Assembly (NCBI RefSeq): GCF_000469505.1
Contig: NZ_KI272824.1
Location: 1 to 64,000, forward strand
DNA: 64,000 bases
Reading direction: 5' to 3'
Origin: Leptotrichia sp. oral taxon 215 str. W9775
GTDB lineage: Bacteria; Fusobacteriota; Fusobacteriia; Fusobacteriales; Leptotrichiaceae
A model generated the notes under the pieces. It searched no databases, was not told the DNA's origin, and worked only from the letters and a program-made list of their open reading frames with translations. The translations under genes and the position numbers were made by a program. Positions 44,440-54,090 of the stretch are shown piece by piece; positions within the stretch are counted from its first letter, which is position 1, and each line of letters begins with the position of its first letter.

Positions 44440-44514
44440 ATTATTGAAAATAAGGTTTATATTCCAATATAAAAAGGATATGAACGAAAAAAGTAGAAAG
44501 AGAGTTGGTTAAAA

Positions 44515-45948
44515 ATGTTAATGAAGTATTTACAAAAAATTGGTAAATCACTTATGTTACCGGTTGCAGTACTGCCAGCAGCGGCAATACTTTTAGGAAT
44601 TGGTTATAGACTTGATCCGGTTGGATGGGGAGCAAATAGTCCCGCAGCGGCATTCCTAATAAAATCAGGAGCTTCCATACTGGAAAATATACCTATATTG
44701 TTTGCAGTAGGAATATCAGTTGGAATGTCTAAAGAGAAGGACGGTTCTGCGGCATTGGCAGGATTAGTAGGTTTCTTAGTAATAACAACATTATTATCAA
44801 AAGAATCAGTTGCAATGTTAACAAAGGTAGATGTAGCAACAGTTCCGTTAGCTTTTGCAAAAATAAATAATGCGTTTATAGGAATAGCATCAGGAATAAT
44901 CGCATCTGAAATATTTAATAGATTCCATAAAACACAGTTGCCGATGGCTTTTGCCTTCTTCAGTGGTAAGAGACTGGTACCAATATTGACAGCAGCTACA
45001 ATGCTTATACTGTCACCTGTATTCTTCTTTGTATGGCCTATAGTATTTGGAGCATTAATTGCATTCGGAGAATCTTTCTTAAAATTAGGACCTTTAGGAG
45101 CAGGAATATTTGGATTCTTTAACAGACTGTTAATTCCTCTGGGATTACATCATGCATTAAATGCAGTTTTCTGGTTTGATATAGCAGGAATAAGTGATAT
45201 TAAAAACTTCCTTGCAGGAACAGGAGTAAAAGGAGTAACAGGAATGTATCAGGCAGGATTCTTCCCAATTATGATGTTTGGATTACCGGCAGCTGCATTT
45301 GCAATGTATCAGGAAGCTAAACCTGAGAAAAAGGAACAAGTTGCATCATTAATGTTAGCTGGAGCTGTAACTTCATTTGTAACAGGAGTAACAGAGCCTC
45401 TTGAATTTGCATTCATGTTTGTGGCACCTTTATTATATGGAGTTCATGCATTCTTAACAGGAGTAAGCTTGTTTATAGCATCTACATTCCACTGGACAGC
45501 AGGATTTGGATTCAGTGCAGGACTTATTGATTTTACAATTACTTCAGGAATGCCAATGGCAAATAATCCATTTATGCTGTTAGTTTCAGGACTTGGATTT
45601 GCAGTAGTTTATTATCTGCTATTTAAAGTGTTAATAAAAATGTTTAATTTGAAAACACCTGGAAGAGAAGATGATGACAATGAAGAAGAATTAAAAATAG
45701 AAGCTTCAAATACAAATCATGCAGAAGTGGCTGCGGTTATATACGAAGCATTAGGTGGAAAAGATAACGTAGTTTCTATAGATAACTGTGCTACAAGATT
45801 AAGACTGGAAGTAAAAGATTCAAGTTTAATTGATGATAAAAAGATAAAAAAGGTTGCAGCAGGAATAATAAAACCTTCAAAAACAGATGTTCAGGTAATT
45901 ATTGGTCCATTGGTTGAATTTGTTGCAAATGAAATGAAAAGATTATAG
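44515..45948 (+). CDS. nagE: PTS EIICB, N-acetylglucosamine type
   Basis: 477 residues. EIIC starts KYLQKIGKSLMLPVAVLPAA; LGLHHALNAVFWFD near 216-229 and GVTEPLEFAFMFVAPLL near 300 are the GlcNAc/glucose-family loops. EIIB follows with phosphocysteine in SIDNCATRLRLE (about residue 423). No EIIA domain is attached. ATG 44515 and ATG 44521 are both possible starts. Terminator behind. Confidence 0.88.
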   Translation: MLMKYLQKIGKSLMLPVAVLPAAAILLGIGYRLDPVGWGANSPAAAFLIKSGASILENIPILFAVGISVGMSKEKDGSAALAGLVGFLVITTLLSKESVAMLTKVDVATVPLAFAKINNAFIGIASGIIASEIFNRFHKTQLPMAFAFFSGKRLVPILTAATMLILSPVFFFVWPIVFGALIAFGESFLKLGPLGAGIFGFFNRLLIPLGLHHALNAVFWFDIAGISDIKNFLAGTGVKGVTGMYQAGFFPIMMFGLPAAAFAMYQEAKPEKKEQVASLMLAGAVTSFVTGVTEPLEFAFMFVAPLLYGVHAFLTGVSLFIASTFHWTAGFGFSAGLIDFTITSGMPMANNPFMLLVSGLGFAVVYYLLFKVLIKMFNLKTPGREDDDNEEELKIEASNTNHAEVAAVIYEALGGKDNVVSIDNCATRLRLEVKDSSLIDDKKIKKVAAGIIKPSKTDVQVIIGPLVEFVANEMKRL

Positions 45949-45987
45949 ATAAAATAATTATACGGATAACTGTCTCATAAAATAAAT

Positions 45988-46028
45988 AAACTGCACTTAA
46001 AATCTTAATAAGGTTGAAAGTGCAGTTT
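45988..46028 (+). terminator. terminator after nagE
   Basis: AAACTGCACTT and AAGTGCAGTTT (11 bp) around a 19-base loop, followed by T residues; ACTGTCTCATAAAA just before it (45969-45982) resembles the ends of the palindromic elements. Confidence 0.72.
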
Positions 46029-46034
46029 TAAATT

Positions 46035-46297
46035 TTACTTATCTCTATAATGTGAGCCACATTGCCATATTTCCAATGTATCATCAGAAATTTTGAAAAC
46101 AATGCGATTTGCTTTATCAATTCTGACACTCCAATATCCAGTAAGATTTCCAGATAATGGTTCAGGTTTTCCTATACAATGATATCCATTTCGGTCGATA
46201 TCTTTAATTAAATTGTTTATTTTTTTTATAATTTTTCTATCTTGAGTCTGCCATAGAGATATTCCTCCTATGCTTCATCAGACCATACTTTTTTCAC
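46035..46297 (-). pseudogene. broken Txe/YoeB-type toxin of a toxin-antitoxin pair
   Basis: Starting at GTG 46295-46297, which overlaps the antitoxin stop, the frame reads VKKVWSDEA and then meets TAG at 46268-46270 where the family has Trp (AW..YLYW). Five codons later one base is missing between 46253 and 46252. After that shift an excellent Txe/YoeB sequence follows (KKINNLIKDIDRNGYHC, GKPEPLSGNLTGYWSVRI, NRIVFK, IWQCGSHYRDK) to TAA at 46035-46037. Two independent lesions abolish an mRNA-cleaving ribosome-dependent RNase. Confidence 0.85.
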
Positions 46298-46554
46298 TAT
46301 TCCTCCTCAATTAACTCGTGTTCTTTAAGCGTAGTTTTCCCCTCTTTTACATTTTTGATTGACTGATTTAGACGTTCCATATTTTGAACACTATAAAAAG
46401 GATCTGCAGTTATTTCAAATGGAATACGTCTTTCAGAACCTATTTTTTTTAAATAGATAGTTATGGCTGTTGATAATGAAAGTCCCATATCAGAACATGC
46501 CTGTTCTGCATTTTTCTTGATAGTATCATCAATTCGCAAATTAATTTGTGCCAT
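46297..46554 (-). CDS. RelB/DinJ-family antitoxin
   Basis: 85 residues from ATG 46552-46554; GAAAGGAG lies upstream and the longer in-frame extension lacks a site. N-terminal ribbon-helix-helix AQINLRIDDTIKKNAE binds DNA; the acidic C-terminus (KEHELIEEE) should wrap the toxin. Intact although its toxin is broken. Autoregulatory palindrome in its promoter. Confidence 0.88.
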   Translation of the reverse strand: MAQINLRIDDTIKKNAEQACSDMGLSLSTAITIYLKKIGSERRIPFEITADPFYSVQNMERLNQSIKNVKEGKTTLKEHELIEEE

Positions 46555-46576
46555 AAAATCATCTCCTTTCAGGTAT

Positions 46577-46605
46577 AATATACTACATTTGACATCAAAT
46601 GTAAA
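46577..46605 (-). promoter_or_regulatory. antitoxin promoter with embedded operator
   Basis: On the minus strand TTTACA (46600-46605), 17 bases, TATATT (46577-46582). The palindrome ACATTTGA-TG-TCAAATGT (46585-46602) fills the spacer, the expected binding site for the ribbon-helix-helix antitoxin. Confidence 0.72.
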
Positions 46606-46681
46606 GTATATGTATATAATAATACTATACAAAAATATGGAAATTAAATTTGCTATATTTTATTGTAGAATAAATATAGAA

Positions 46682-48388
46682 CTACTTTTTTTTTATATAT
46701 TCTTTTATAATTTCATTTCTGACTTTTCTATATTTATCCATATCAGGATAGTTTCCAAGGTCTATATCTCCATCTATTCTTTTAATTAAATTTTTTATCC
46801 CAAATTTATTTCTTAACTCATCATTTAAATTTTCAAATTTAGTTTCCAAATGTCTGAAAATATTGAAATCCTGTATTCCATAAAGCATATTTTTCTCTCT
46901 TAAACTGTGGAGAGGTTTCATATTTTTTCCAGGATATGCAAACAGCATATCACCGGCAGTCCATTTTTCCTTTTTATACGATACTTCAGAGAAAACATCT
47001 TCCACATAGATACCATATGCCCAACGTAACATTCCCTTCATTTTAAATAAATATGTATATAGCCCTGTAAGTCTTGATTCTATAAGAGGACTTTCTATAA
47101 ATACATTGAATGTTTTTGGGAAACAGCATGAATACCATGTTAATTTATTAGAATTTTCTTCCAATTTTTTATATGCAGGATTTTCCTTCTGATAATAATC
47201 TCCTAAAAGTAGTGTGTTTATTGAAAAACTTTCCAGGTCATCGCTGTATTCTTCAAAAAATCCAGGAGAATGAATAGCGTATTTATATTGTAATTTTTCA
47301 GTTGTACAGGAATTTAAGAAATCTGAGAATTTTTTAAATACTTCTACTGAACTTGGTTCATCTCCTATTATTTTTGTTATAGAAAGATATCCTTTATCTT
47401 TTAAATGCTGGAATAAAAGCCTGATGTACTCTGCTAGTTCAGATTTATTTCTGATATAATCGTTAATTTTTGTATCTTCATCATAAACGCTTATTCTTAT
47501 TGGATCCGGATAATCTTCAAGAGGTGATCCGAAATCATATCCATGCCAGTTTCCTATAAGGCCAAATAGATTAATTTCCTCGTCAATTCCCAGTTTGCAG
47601 CAAAGTTCAACATATCTGTCAAGATGAGAAAAATCAAGAATAAGGTTACCATTTTTTCTTGAAACCTTTATAATATTATATTCATATAAACGGGAAGCAT
47701 TTTCCTTTACATCGAAACATTTCTGGCCAGCCCATGGAAAATCTGAAACTACAAGGTTTATAACCTTTTGACCAAGTTTTTTCATTTCTTTCAGATAGTT
47801 TTCTATTACATAGAAATGTTCATCTGAAAAATATTCTAAATCATATGTTCTTGCCCATGAACAAGGATGCTGCCACAAATCAAGGAAAAAACTGTTTTCA
47901 GGTAGTACATAATCAATTACGTCTACATTTAAAGTCTTTTCTTCTATAAGTTTTTCCTTTTCGTAACCATTATTTTCAAATAATTTCACATTTATTGAAA
48001 CTTTTTCTCCTGAGAAATCCTGAGGAATAATTCCTTGAATAAAAACAGGGATTTCTCCTTCCGGATAAACTTTACTTTTCTGGGAAAGAATTATATCAGC
48101 AATTTCATTTCCGTAATCATCTTTTGAATAATCTACAAGACTTGGATAAACAGTTTCAAAGTCAGAAGTTACCTCAAGACGGTATCTCCTGTTTAATCCC
48201 CACCACGGTAAGTCCAGAGAGTTACTTATGTTAAGACATGATTCCTGAGGAAAATCCACTGTGACAAAAAAACCGAATTCTTCATTTTTTATTACTTCTA
48301 AATTTGAAAAATAATTGTTATTAAATTTTTTCAAATTTTCCATTTCACAATTTCTGTAAAAATTATGTACACTGCTGTAAAACTTCAT
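46682..48388 (-). CDS. DUF4091 glycosidase-like protein
   Basis: 568 residues, no signal peptide. N-terminal beta-sandwich region (about 1-150), then a TIM-barrel-like part with LDLWQHPCSWAR near 168, HLDRYVELCCKLGI, IGDEPSSVEVFKKF and the DUF4091 core LRWAYGIYVEDVF and WTAGDMLFAYPG near the C-terminus. The acids in IGDEP are candidates for catalysis. Probably a cytoplasmic glycoside hydrolase of unknown specificity; divergent from the binding-protein operon at 49 kb. Confidence 0.85.
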   Translation of the reverse strand: MKFYSSVHNFYRNCEMENLKKFNNNYFSNLEVIKNEEFGFFVTVDFPQESCLNISNSLDLPWWGLNRRYRLEVTSDFETVYPSLVDYSKDDYGNEIADIILSQKSKVYPEGEIPVFIQGIIPQDFSGEKVSINVKLFENNGYEKEKLIEEKTLNVDVIDYVLPENSFFLDLWQHPCSWARTYDLEYFSDEHFYVIENYLKEMKKLGQKVINLVVSDFPWAGQKCFDVKENASRLYEYNIIKVSRKNGNLILDFSHLDRYVELCCKLGIDEEINLFGLIGNWHGYDFGSPLEDYPDPIRISVYDEDTKINDYIRNKSELAEYIRLLFQHLKDKGYLSITKIIGDEPSSVEVFKKFSDFLNSCTTEKLQYKYAIHSPGFFEEYSDDLESFSINTLLLGDYYQKENPAYKKLEENSNKLTWYSCCFPKTFNVFIESPLIESRLTGLYTYLFKMKGMLRWAYGIYVEDVFSEVSYKKEKWTAGDMLFAYPGKNMKPLHSLREKNMLYGIQDFNIFRHLETKFENLNDELRNKFGIKNLIKRIDGDIDLGNYPDMDKYRKVRNEIIKEYIKKK

Positions 48389-48430
48389 GCTTGCCTCCTA
48401 AAATAGATTTTAAATAAGTATTTACCCCAT

Positions 48431-48459
48431 ATTATAATATAAGCTGATAAATGTCAATT
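48431..48459 (-). promoter_or_regulatory. promoter of the DUF4091 gene
   Basis: Minus strand TTGACA (revcomp of 48454-48459) with TATAAT at 15-base or TAATAT at 17-base spacing. Confidence 0.6.
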
Positions 48460-48577
48460 AATATTATGAATAGGGAGTAATTTGAAACCGAAGAAAATCC
48501 TTTATGTTTTAGTGGTTTTCTATTTTTTAATATTTGTTTTTTGAATATAGCATTTGTTTTATTTATATTTTAAAAAC

Positions 48578-48605
48578 TTGAATTATAAGTTTTTTATGGT
48601 ATACT
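48578..48605 (+). promoter_or_regulatory. extended -10 promoter in the 48389-48978 gap
   Basis: TTGAAT (48578-48583), 16 bases, TATACT (48600-48605) preceded by TGG. It drives the mini-ORF and may read on into the binding-protein operon. Confidence 0.5.
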
Positions 48606-48639
48606 TATTATATGGAATAGCAACGAAGGAAGGGAAAAT

Positions 48640-48723
48640 ATGAATATTTATACTAAAATAGCGGATAGCACAAAAAATAAAAATATTCTATTTAAAAATA
48701 TCAATACTTTTGCTTGTACTTGA
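48640..48723 (+). other. 27-codon ORF, leader peptide or 5' end of a dead gene
   Basis: ATG 48640 stands behind AGGAAGGG and an extended -10 promoter, and the frame closes at 48721-48723. The same frame continues after the stop as SSSKRAGCSLCRIFDK to a TAA, suggesting decay. No family recognised. From here to 48978 (start of the binding protein at 48979) I see no gene; a TATAACGTTA palindrome near 48892 could be an operator. Confidence 0.35.
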
Positions 48724-48978
48724 TTCTCAAGTTCTAAAAGAGCAGGTTGTTCTTTATGCAGAATTTTTGATAAGATTTTTAAATTGACTCTTTTTTGCAG
48801 AGCTGACATTTTAAATACAAATTATTAAAGGGAAATATACGCTTTCTTATCTAAAATTCATTTACCATATAAAGATAAATTTTTAAATAAAATATAACGT
48901 TAAACCTATTTTTAAATAACTATTTGTATTTCCATATGAGGTTTATTCTGAATAAAAACTTATAAGGAGAGTGCAGTA

Positions 48979-50280
48979 ATGTTTAATTTTCACAGTGGTT
49001 CCAAAGCTTCAAAAATAGCTCTTATGCTTTTAAGTTTGGGATTAGTTTTTTTAATGACGGCATGTCAGAGTAAAAAAGAAGAAGTTAAAGAGGTAAAAGA
49101 AGAAAAAGGGGGAAAGGAAATAACAGTAATGATACCCGACTGGGGTGCACCTACTGAAGAAATGTTAAAAGAATTTAAAGATGAAACAGGAATTTCTGTT
49201 ACAGTATTACCTACAGCATGGGATGATATAAAAAGTAAAATTTCTATTGCGGCGGCAGGAAAAAAAGCTGCGGCAGACGTAGTGGAAGTTGACTGGTCAT
49301 GGGTTGGAGAATTTTACAGTGCAGGATGGCTTGATCCTCTTGAAATAGACGAAGCTACAAAGAAGGATATACCTTCATTATCTTATTTTAAAGTAAAAGA
49401 CAATATATATGCAGTACCTTATGCTAATGGAATAAGACTTTCATATTTAAATAAAGAAATGTTTGAAAAAGCTGGAATAAAAGAAGGAGAATATCCTAAA
49501 AAATGGGATGAAATGGAAGCAGCATTTGAAAAACTTAAACAGAATAAAGTAATTGAATACCCAATGTTATTCCCTCTTAATGCGGAAGAAATAGCAACTA
49601 CATCATTCCTTACTATCGCATATACTAGAAATGGAAAAATCTTCAATGATGATGATACTTTAAATAAGGAAAGTGCTTTAGATATATTACAGTTATTGAG
49701 AAAATATTTGGATAAGGGATACATAAATCCTGCAAGTACTTCTACACCTGGAATTGATGTTTTCAGAGGTATAAATAACGCCCAGGGAGCTTTTTTAATA
49801 GGGCCAACTTCTCACATTACAAGTACAAACGATCCAAAAGTTTCTAAAGTTGTAGGAAAAATAATAACTATTCCTGCAATGGCAAAAGACGGTCCTGCAA
49901 AAGAAACAATTACATTTACTGAAGCAGTGGGAATTTCAGCTTACTCTAAAAATAAAGAAGCTGCTAAAAAATTCATTGAATGGTTCTCAAGACCTGAAAC
50001 TCAGTTGAAACTTAACAAAGCTATAAATAACATGCCTACAAGAACAAGTGTAATTGAAGAAATGGTTAAAAATGGAACTATTAAAGATCCAGGTTCAATA
50101 ATAGAACAATCTAAAATAGTTGTTTCCCCTTTCCCTAATGGAGTACCTAAATACTACACAAAAATGAGTACAGAAATATTTAACATCATTAACCAGATGG
50201 GACAAGGAAAACTTACTCCTGAAGCCGCTGCAGATCTTATGGAACAAAAAGTAAATGAACTGGCAAAAGCTAATAAGTAA
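48979..50280 (+). CDS. solute-binding lipoprotein 1 of the corrinoid cluster
   Basis: 433 residues. Signal with lipobox LMTAC (Cys29), a Lys/Glu-rich tether, then a type-1 solute-binding fold: KEITVMIPDWGAPTEEML, LPTAWDDIKSKIS, ADVVEVDWSWVGEF. Closely similar along its whole length to the products at 50338 and 56411. Sits upstream of two permeases with a 57-base gap to the second paralogue. Ligand unknown. Confidence 0.9.
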   Translation: MFNFHSGSKASKIALMLLSLGLVFLMTACQSKKEEVKEVKEEKGGKEITVMIPDWGAPTEEMLKEFKDETGISVTVLPTAWDDIKSKISIAAAGKKAAADVVEVDWSWVGEFYSAGWLDPLEIDEATKKDIPSLSYFKVKDNIYAVPYANGIRLSYLNKEMFEKAGIKEGEYPKKWDEMEAAFEKLKQNKVIEYPMLFPLNAEEIATTSFLTIAYTRNGKIFNDDDTLNKESALDILQLLRKYLDKGYINPASTSTPGIDVFRGINNAQGAFLIGPTSHITSTNDPKVSKVVGKIITIPAMAKDGPAKETITFTEAVGISAYSKNKEAAKKFIEWFSRPETQLKLNKAINNMPTRTSVIEEMVKNGTIKDPGSIIEQSKIVVSPFPNGVPKYYTKMSTEIFNIINQMGQGKLTPEAAADLMEQKVNELAKANK

Positions 50281-50337
50281 AATTTTGTAAGCAATAAAAT
50301 TATATAACTTAAGTTGTAACTGAAAGGATATAAAACA

Positions 50338-51615
50338 ATGAAAAAAACTTTAAGATTTTTTATGGCTTCATTACTATTATTGACTTTTATAATAGGATGT
50401 CAACCTAAAAAAGAAGAAACAAAAGAAACTGAAAAAACAGAAAAAAAAGAAGTAGAAATTACGGTAATGCTTCCTGATTACGGTCTTCCACCTGAAGATA
50501 TGTTAAAGGAATTTAAGGAAGAAACAGGAATAACTGTAAAAACTTTACCTACATCATGGGATGATATAAAAAGTAAAGTTTCAATTGCCGCGGCAGGGAA
50601 AAAAGCTGCTGCTGATATTATAGAAGTTGACTGGTCATGGATTGGAGAATTTCAAAGTGCAGGTTGGCTGGAACCTCTTGAAATAAATGAAGATACACAA
50701 AAGGACATCTTATCTCTTGATTATTTTAAAGTTGATGGTAAATATTATGCAATGCCACATTTTAATGATTTAAGAGTTGCATATATAAACAAAGAAATGC
50801 TTAAAAAAGCCGGAGTTGAAACTCTTCCTTCAAAATGGAGTGAACTTGAAAATGTAATGGATCAGCTGCAGGCTAAAGGTGTTATTAAAAATCCTATGTT
50901 ATACCCTCTAGGTGCTGAAGAAAATGCGACTACTTCATTTATAACTTTAGTTTATACAAGAAGTGGAGAAGTATTTAATAAAGATAATACTTTAAATAAA
51001 GCAAATGCACTGGAAGCGTTACAGATGATAAAAAAATATCTGGATAAGGGATATATAAACCCTGAAACTATTTCTGCAGACGGTGGAACTGTATATAAAG
51101 GGATAATAAACGGAAATGGAGCATTCCTTATTGGACCGACTTTCTATATTACAAGTGCAAATGATCCTAAAGAATCAAAAGTTGTAGGTCAAATTTCTAC
51201 TTTACCTATTCCAGGTAAAGAAGGAGCTGCGACTAAAACAGTTGCATTTACTGAAGCAATGGGAATTTCAGCTTATTCAGAAAATAAGGAAGCTGCTAAG
51301 AAGTTTATTGAATGGGTTTCAAGACCTGAGGTTCAATTTAAGTTAAGCAAAGCAATAAACCTTACTCCTACTAGAACAAGTGTAATTCAGAAAATGACTG
51401 ATGAAGGAACAATTCCAGGAGGACCAGGATCACTTATAGAACAGGCTAAAATAGTAGGAAGTCCTTTCCCTAATGGTGTACCAAAATATTACACAAAAAT
51501 GAGTACAGAAATATTTAATATTATTAATCAGATGGCACAGGGAAAACTTACTCCTGAACAGGCTGCTGACCAGATGGAACAAAAAGTAAATGAATTGGCA
51601 AAAGCTAACAGTTAA
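50338..51615 (+). CDS. solute-binding lipoprotein 2 of the corrinoid cluster
   Basis: 425 residues, lipobox FIIGC (Cys21). The same fold but the most diverged of the three: MLPDYGLPPEDML replaces MIPDWGAPTEEML, and MPHFNDLRVAY replaces VPYANGIRLSY at a likely ligand-facing loop, suggesting a different specificity. C-terminus PNGVPKYYTKMSTEIFN conserved. Confidence 0.9.
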   Translation: MKKTLRFFMASLLLLTFIIGCQPKKEETKETEKTEKKEVEITVMLPDYGLPPEDMLKEFKEETGITVKTLPTSWDDIKSKVSIAAAGKKAAADIIEVDWSWIGEFQSAGWLEPLEINEDTQKDILSLDYFKVDGKYYAMPHFNDLRVAYINKEMLKKAGVETLPSKWSELENVMDQLQAKGVIKNPMLYPLGAEENATTSFITLVYTRSGEVFNKDNTLNKANALEALQMIKKYLDKGYINPETISADGGTVYKGIINGNGAFLIGPTFYITSANDPKESKVVGQISTLPIPGKEGAATKTVAFTEAMGISAYSENKEAAKKFIEWVSRPEVQFKLSKAINLTPTRTSVIQKMTDEGTIPGGPGSLIEQAKIVGSPFPNGVPKYYTKMSTEIFNIINQMAQGKLTPEQAADQMEQKVNELAKANS

Positions 51616-51701
51616 ATATAATAAAAAAACAGTTGTTAATGAGTCTGTTTGTATAAGCAGACTCATTAATAAATTATCAAAATATAGGAGGATAGTACTT
51701 T

Positions 51702-52562
51702 ATGAGGAAAGATACAAAAGGAACGTTGTTATTATTGCCATGTTTACTATTACTGTTAATTTCAGTAATTTTACCGGTAGTTTTAACTTTTCGTTATAGC
51801 TTGAAGTACTACAATTTAACAGAACCTCAAAATGAAAAATTTATATGGTTTGAGAATTATGTAAAAATATTCAAAGATCCTCATTTTTACAATGCTTTAT
51901 ATAACAGTGTAATAATTTTAATAATGGTTATGATTATAGGATTGGTATTTAGTATAATTACAGGTCTTGTTTTAAATGTAAAGTCTAAAATTAATCCTGT
52001 ACTGACAGCTCTGGTAATAATACCATGGGCTATGCCGCCTATCGTAAACGGAATTATGTGGAAATTTATATTTTTTCCCGGGTATGGATTTATGAACAAG
52101 ATTTTAATGAATCTGCATTTAATAAAAAGTCCAATTTCGTGGACAGATAACAGATATTTATTTCTACTTGTTATTTCCATAGTTGTTTCGTGGAGGATTA
52201 TTCCTTTTTCTTCGCTTGTAATATTAGCAAATCTTCAGAATATACCTGAAAGCTACTATGATACTGTAAAGGTATTCGGAGGGAATAAATTTCAGGAATT
52301 TTATTATGTGACATTACCTATGTTATTACCGTCAATAGGGGTCGTTCTTATAAATTTAACAACGACGGCACTTAGCATTTTTGATGAGGTTATAGCAATA
52401 TCAGGTTATCAGTTTGAAATCCAGACTTTACTTGTTTATAATTATTCAACAACGTTTAATTTTCTGGATTTTGGATATGGAAGTGCAATATCCTATGTTG
52501 TAATGATTTTATCAGGGATATTTGGATATTTTTATGTAAGAAATATGGCTTATGAAAAGTAG
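51702..52562 (+). CDS. ABC transporter permease 1 of the corrinoid cluster
   Basis: 286 residues, six helices, MalF-like. The EAA loop is degenerate: YDTVKVFGGNKFQEFYYVTL near residue 187 keeps the glycine but not the EAA triad. TAGGAGG before ATG 51702. No ATPase gene nearby. Confidence 0.88.
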   Translation: MRKDTKGTLLLLPCLLLLLISVILPVVLTFRYSLKYYNLTEPQNEKFIWFENYVKIFKDPHFYNALYNSVIILIMVMIIGLVFSIITGLVLNVKSKINPVLTALVIIPWAMPPIVNGIMWKFIFFPGYGFMNKILMNLHLIKSPISWTDNRYLFLLVISIVVSWRIIPFSSLVILANLQNIPESYYDTVKVFGGNKFQEFYYVTLPMLLPSIGVVLINLTTTALSIFDEVIAISGYQFEIQTLLVYNYSTTFNFLDFGYGSAISYVVMILSGIFGYFYVRNMAYEK

Positions 52563-52575
52563 GAAAGGATTAATT

Positions 52576-53421
52576 ATGAAGGAAACAGGAAAGCATAAAC
52601 TGATTTATTATATTACAGTATTTTTTATAATTATTTTTAGTGTAGGGCCTATTTTCTGGTGTTTTCTTATAAGTATAACTCCGGAAGGGGATCTGCTGAA
52701 AAATAATTTAAAGATTTTTCCTGAGGTAGTTACTTTTATGAATTATAAAAATTTTCTAACTTTGGGAAGTAAGGAAAGTGATGTACTTATAAATGGACTT
52801 TCAAATAGTATGTATCTGGCGGTAATTACAGTGCTTATAGGGATGCCGCTGTCTGTTGTTACAGGATATGCCCTTGCACGTTATAAGATTAAATTTAAAA
52901 ATTTAATTATCAGTTTTATTCTGATGACAATAGTAATACCTGTATTTACTACTATTATCCCGATTTATTCCTTTTTTATGGAACATTCAATGCTTGATAG
53001 TATGTTATGGACATCAGTAATATTTATATCAGCATTTATTCCACTGAATATATGGATAATTATGAATTATTTCAGGGAACTTCCTGAAGATTTATGGGAA
53101 GCGGCAGCGATAGAGGGAGCTAATGAGAGGCAGCTGTTCTTTCAGATAGGATTGCCATTGGCAAAGCCGATTGTTCTTACTTCTTCACTTGTAATATTTT
53201 TAATGTCATGGAAACAGTATATTATTCCTATGCTGCTGTTATCCTCACATAATAATAAAGTATTAACTCTTATTATGTCAGAATTTATGACAAGGGATGC
53301 AATTAATTACAGTGTTATAGCAATGTCAGGAATTATTGTAATAATACCTCCGCTATTGGCAAGTATAATATTCAGAAAAAATTTAGTTTCAGGGCTGACA
53401 GCAGGTTCAGTAAAGGAATAA
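52576..53421 (+). CDS. ABC transporter permease 2 of the corrinoid cluster
   Basis: About 281 residues from ATG 52576 (AGGAAAGGA upstream; the ATG at 52552 lies inside the previous gene with no site). Six helices, MalG-like, EAA loop EAAAIEGANERQLFFQIGLP near residue 176 and the family C-terminus GLTAGSVKE. Partner of permease 1. Confidence 0.9.
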   Translation: MKETGKHKLIYYITVFFIIIFSVGPIFWCFLISITPEGDLLKNNLKIFPEVVTFMNYKNFLTLGSKESDVLINGLSNSMYLAVITVLIGMPLSVVTGYALARYKIKFKNLIISFILMTIVIPVFTTIIPIYSFFMEHSMLDSMLWTSVIFISAFIPLNIWIIMNYFRELPEDLWEAAAIEGANERQLFFQIGLPLAKPIVLTSSLVIFLMSWKQYIIPMLLLSSHNNKVLTLIMSEFMTRDAINYSVIAMSGIIVIIPPLLASIIFRKNLVSGLTAGSVKE

Positions 53422-53448
53422 TACATAATCAAGGAGAAAAATAATTTT

Positions 53449-54090
53449 ATGAACATATATTTAGAAGAAATTGCTAAAGCGATAGTAGATATGGATGAAG
53501 ATAATATCATACCATTAATAGATAAGGCTTTAGAGGCAAAAGTCCTTCCGGAAGAAATCTATAATGACGGGTTAAGTAAAGGTATGCTTGATGTTACAAA
53601 ATTATTTGAAAATAAAGAATATTTTGTATCAGAAGTAATAGTGTGTGCAGATACATTAAATGTTGGAGTAAATTATCTGAGAAACAAGTTTCCTGCAAAA
53701 CAGGATGCAAAAGGACCAAAAGTTATTATAGGAGTTGTTGAAGGGGATTTACATGAAATAGGAAAAAATATAGTAAAAATAATGTTTGAAGCTGCCGGAT
53801 TTAAAGTTACTGATATGGGAATCAATGTAAAAGCAGGAGATATAATTAAAAAAACAGAAGATGAAATCCCTGATATAATCTGTCTTTCTACAATGATGAC
53901 TACTACCAGGGGGAAAATGAAGGATGTAGTGGATCTTGTCAACAGTAAAAATTTTGAACATAGACCTAAAGTGATTATTGGCGGAGGAAGTGTCAGTGCA
54001 AAATATGCGAAAGAAATAGGGGCAGATGGATATTCGGCAAATGCAGTTGAAGCAGTTTTGCTTGTGAAAAAGCTCTTGGGAGGGGATTAA
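53449..54090 (+). CDS. corrinoid (B12-binding) methyl-carrier protein
   Basis: 213 residues in two domains: a four-helix cap (about 1-85) and a Rossmann cobalamin domain (about 88-213) with GDLHEIGKNIV, where H102 is the lower axial ligand, then STMMTTTRGKMKDVV and IIGGGSVSAKYA. This is the MtaC/MtbC/MtmC family that carries a methyl group on cobalt between two methyltransferases. Follows permease 2 by 27 bases, and its stop abuts the next start. Confidence 0.93.
   Translation: MNIYLEEIAKAIVDMDEDNIIPLIDKALEAKVLPEEIYNDGLSKGMLDVTKLFENKEYFVSEVIVCADTLNVGVNYLRNKFPAKQDAKGPKVIIGVVEGDLHEIGKNIVKIMFEAAGFKVTDMGINVKAGDIIKKTEDEIPDIICLSTMMTTTRGKMKDVVDLVNSKNFEHRPKVIIGGGSVSAKYAKEIGADGYSANAVEAVLLVKKLLGGD

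Noticed and set aside
48885..48905. TATAACGTTA palindrome as a LacI-type operator
   Set aside because: Too short and AT-rich to distinguish from chance; mentioned only as a possibility.
51590..51799. 69-codon ORF between binding protein 2 and permease 1
   Set aside because: Out-of-frame overlap of two supported genes without a ribosome site.
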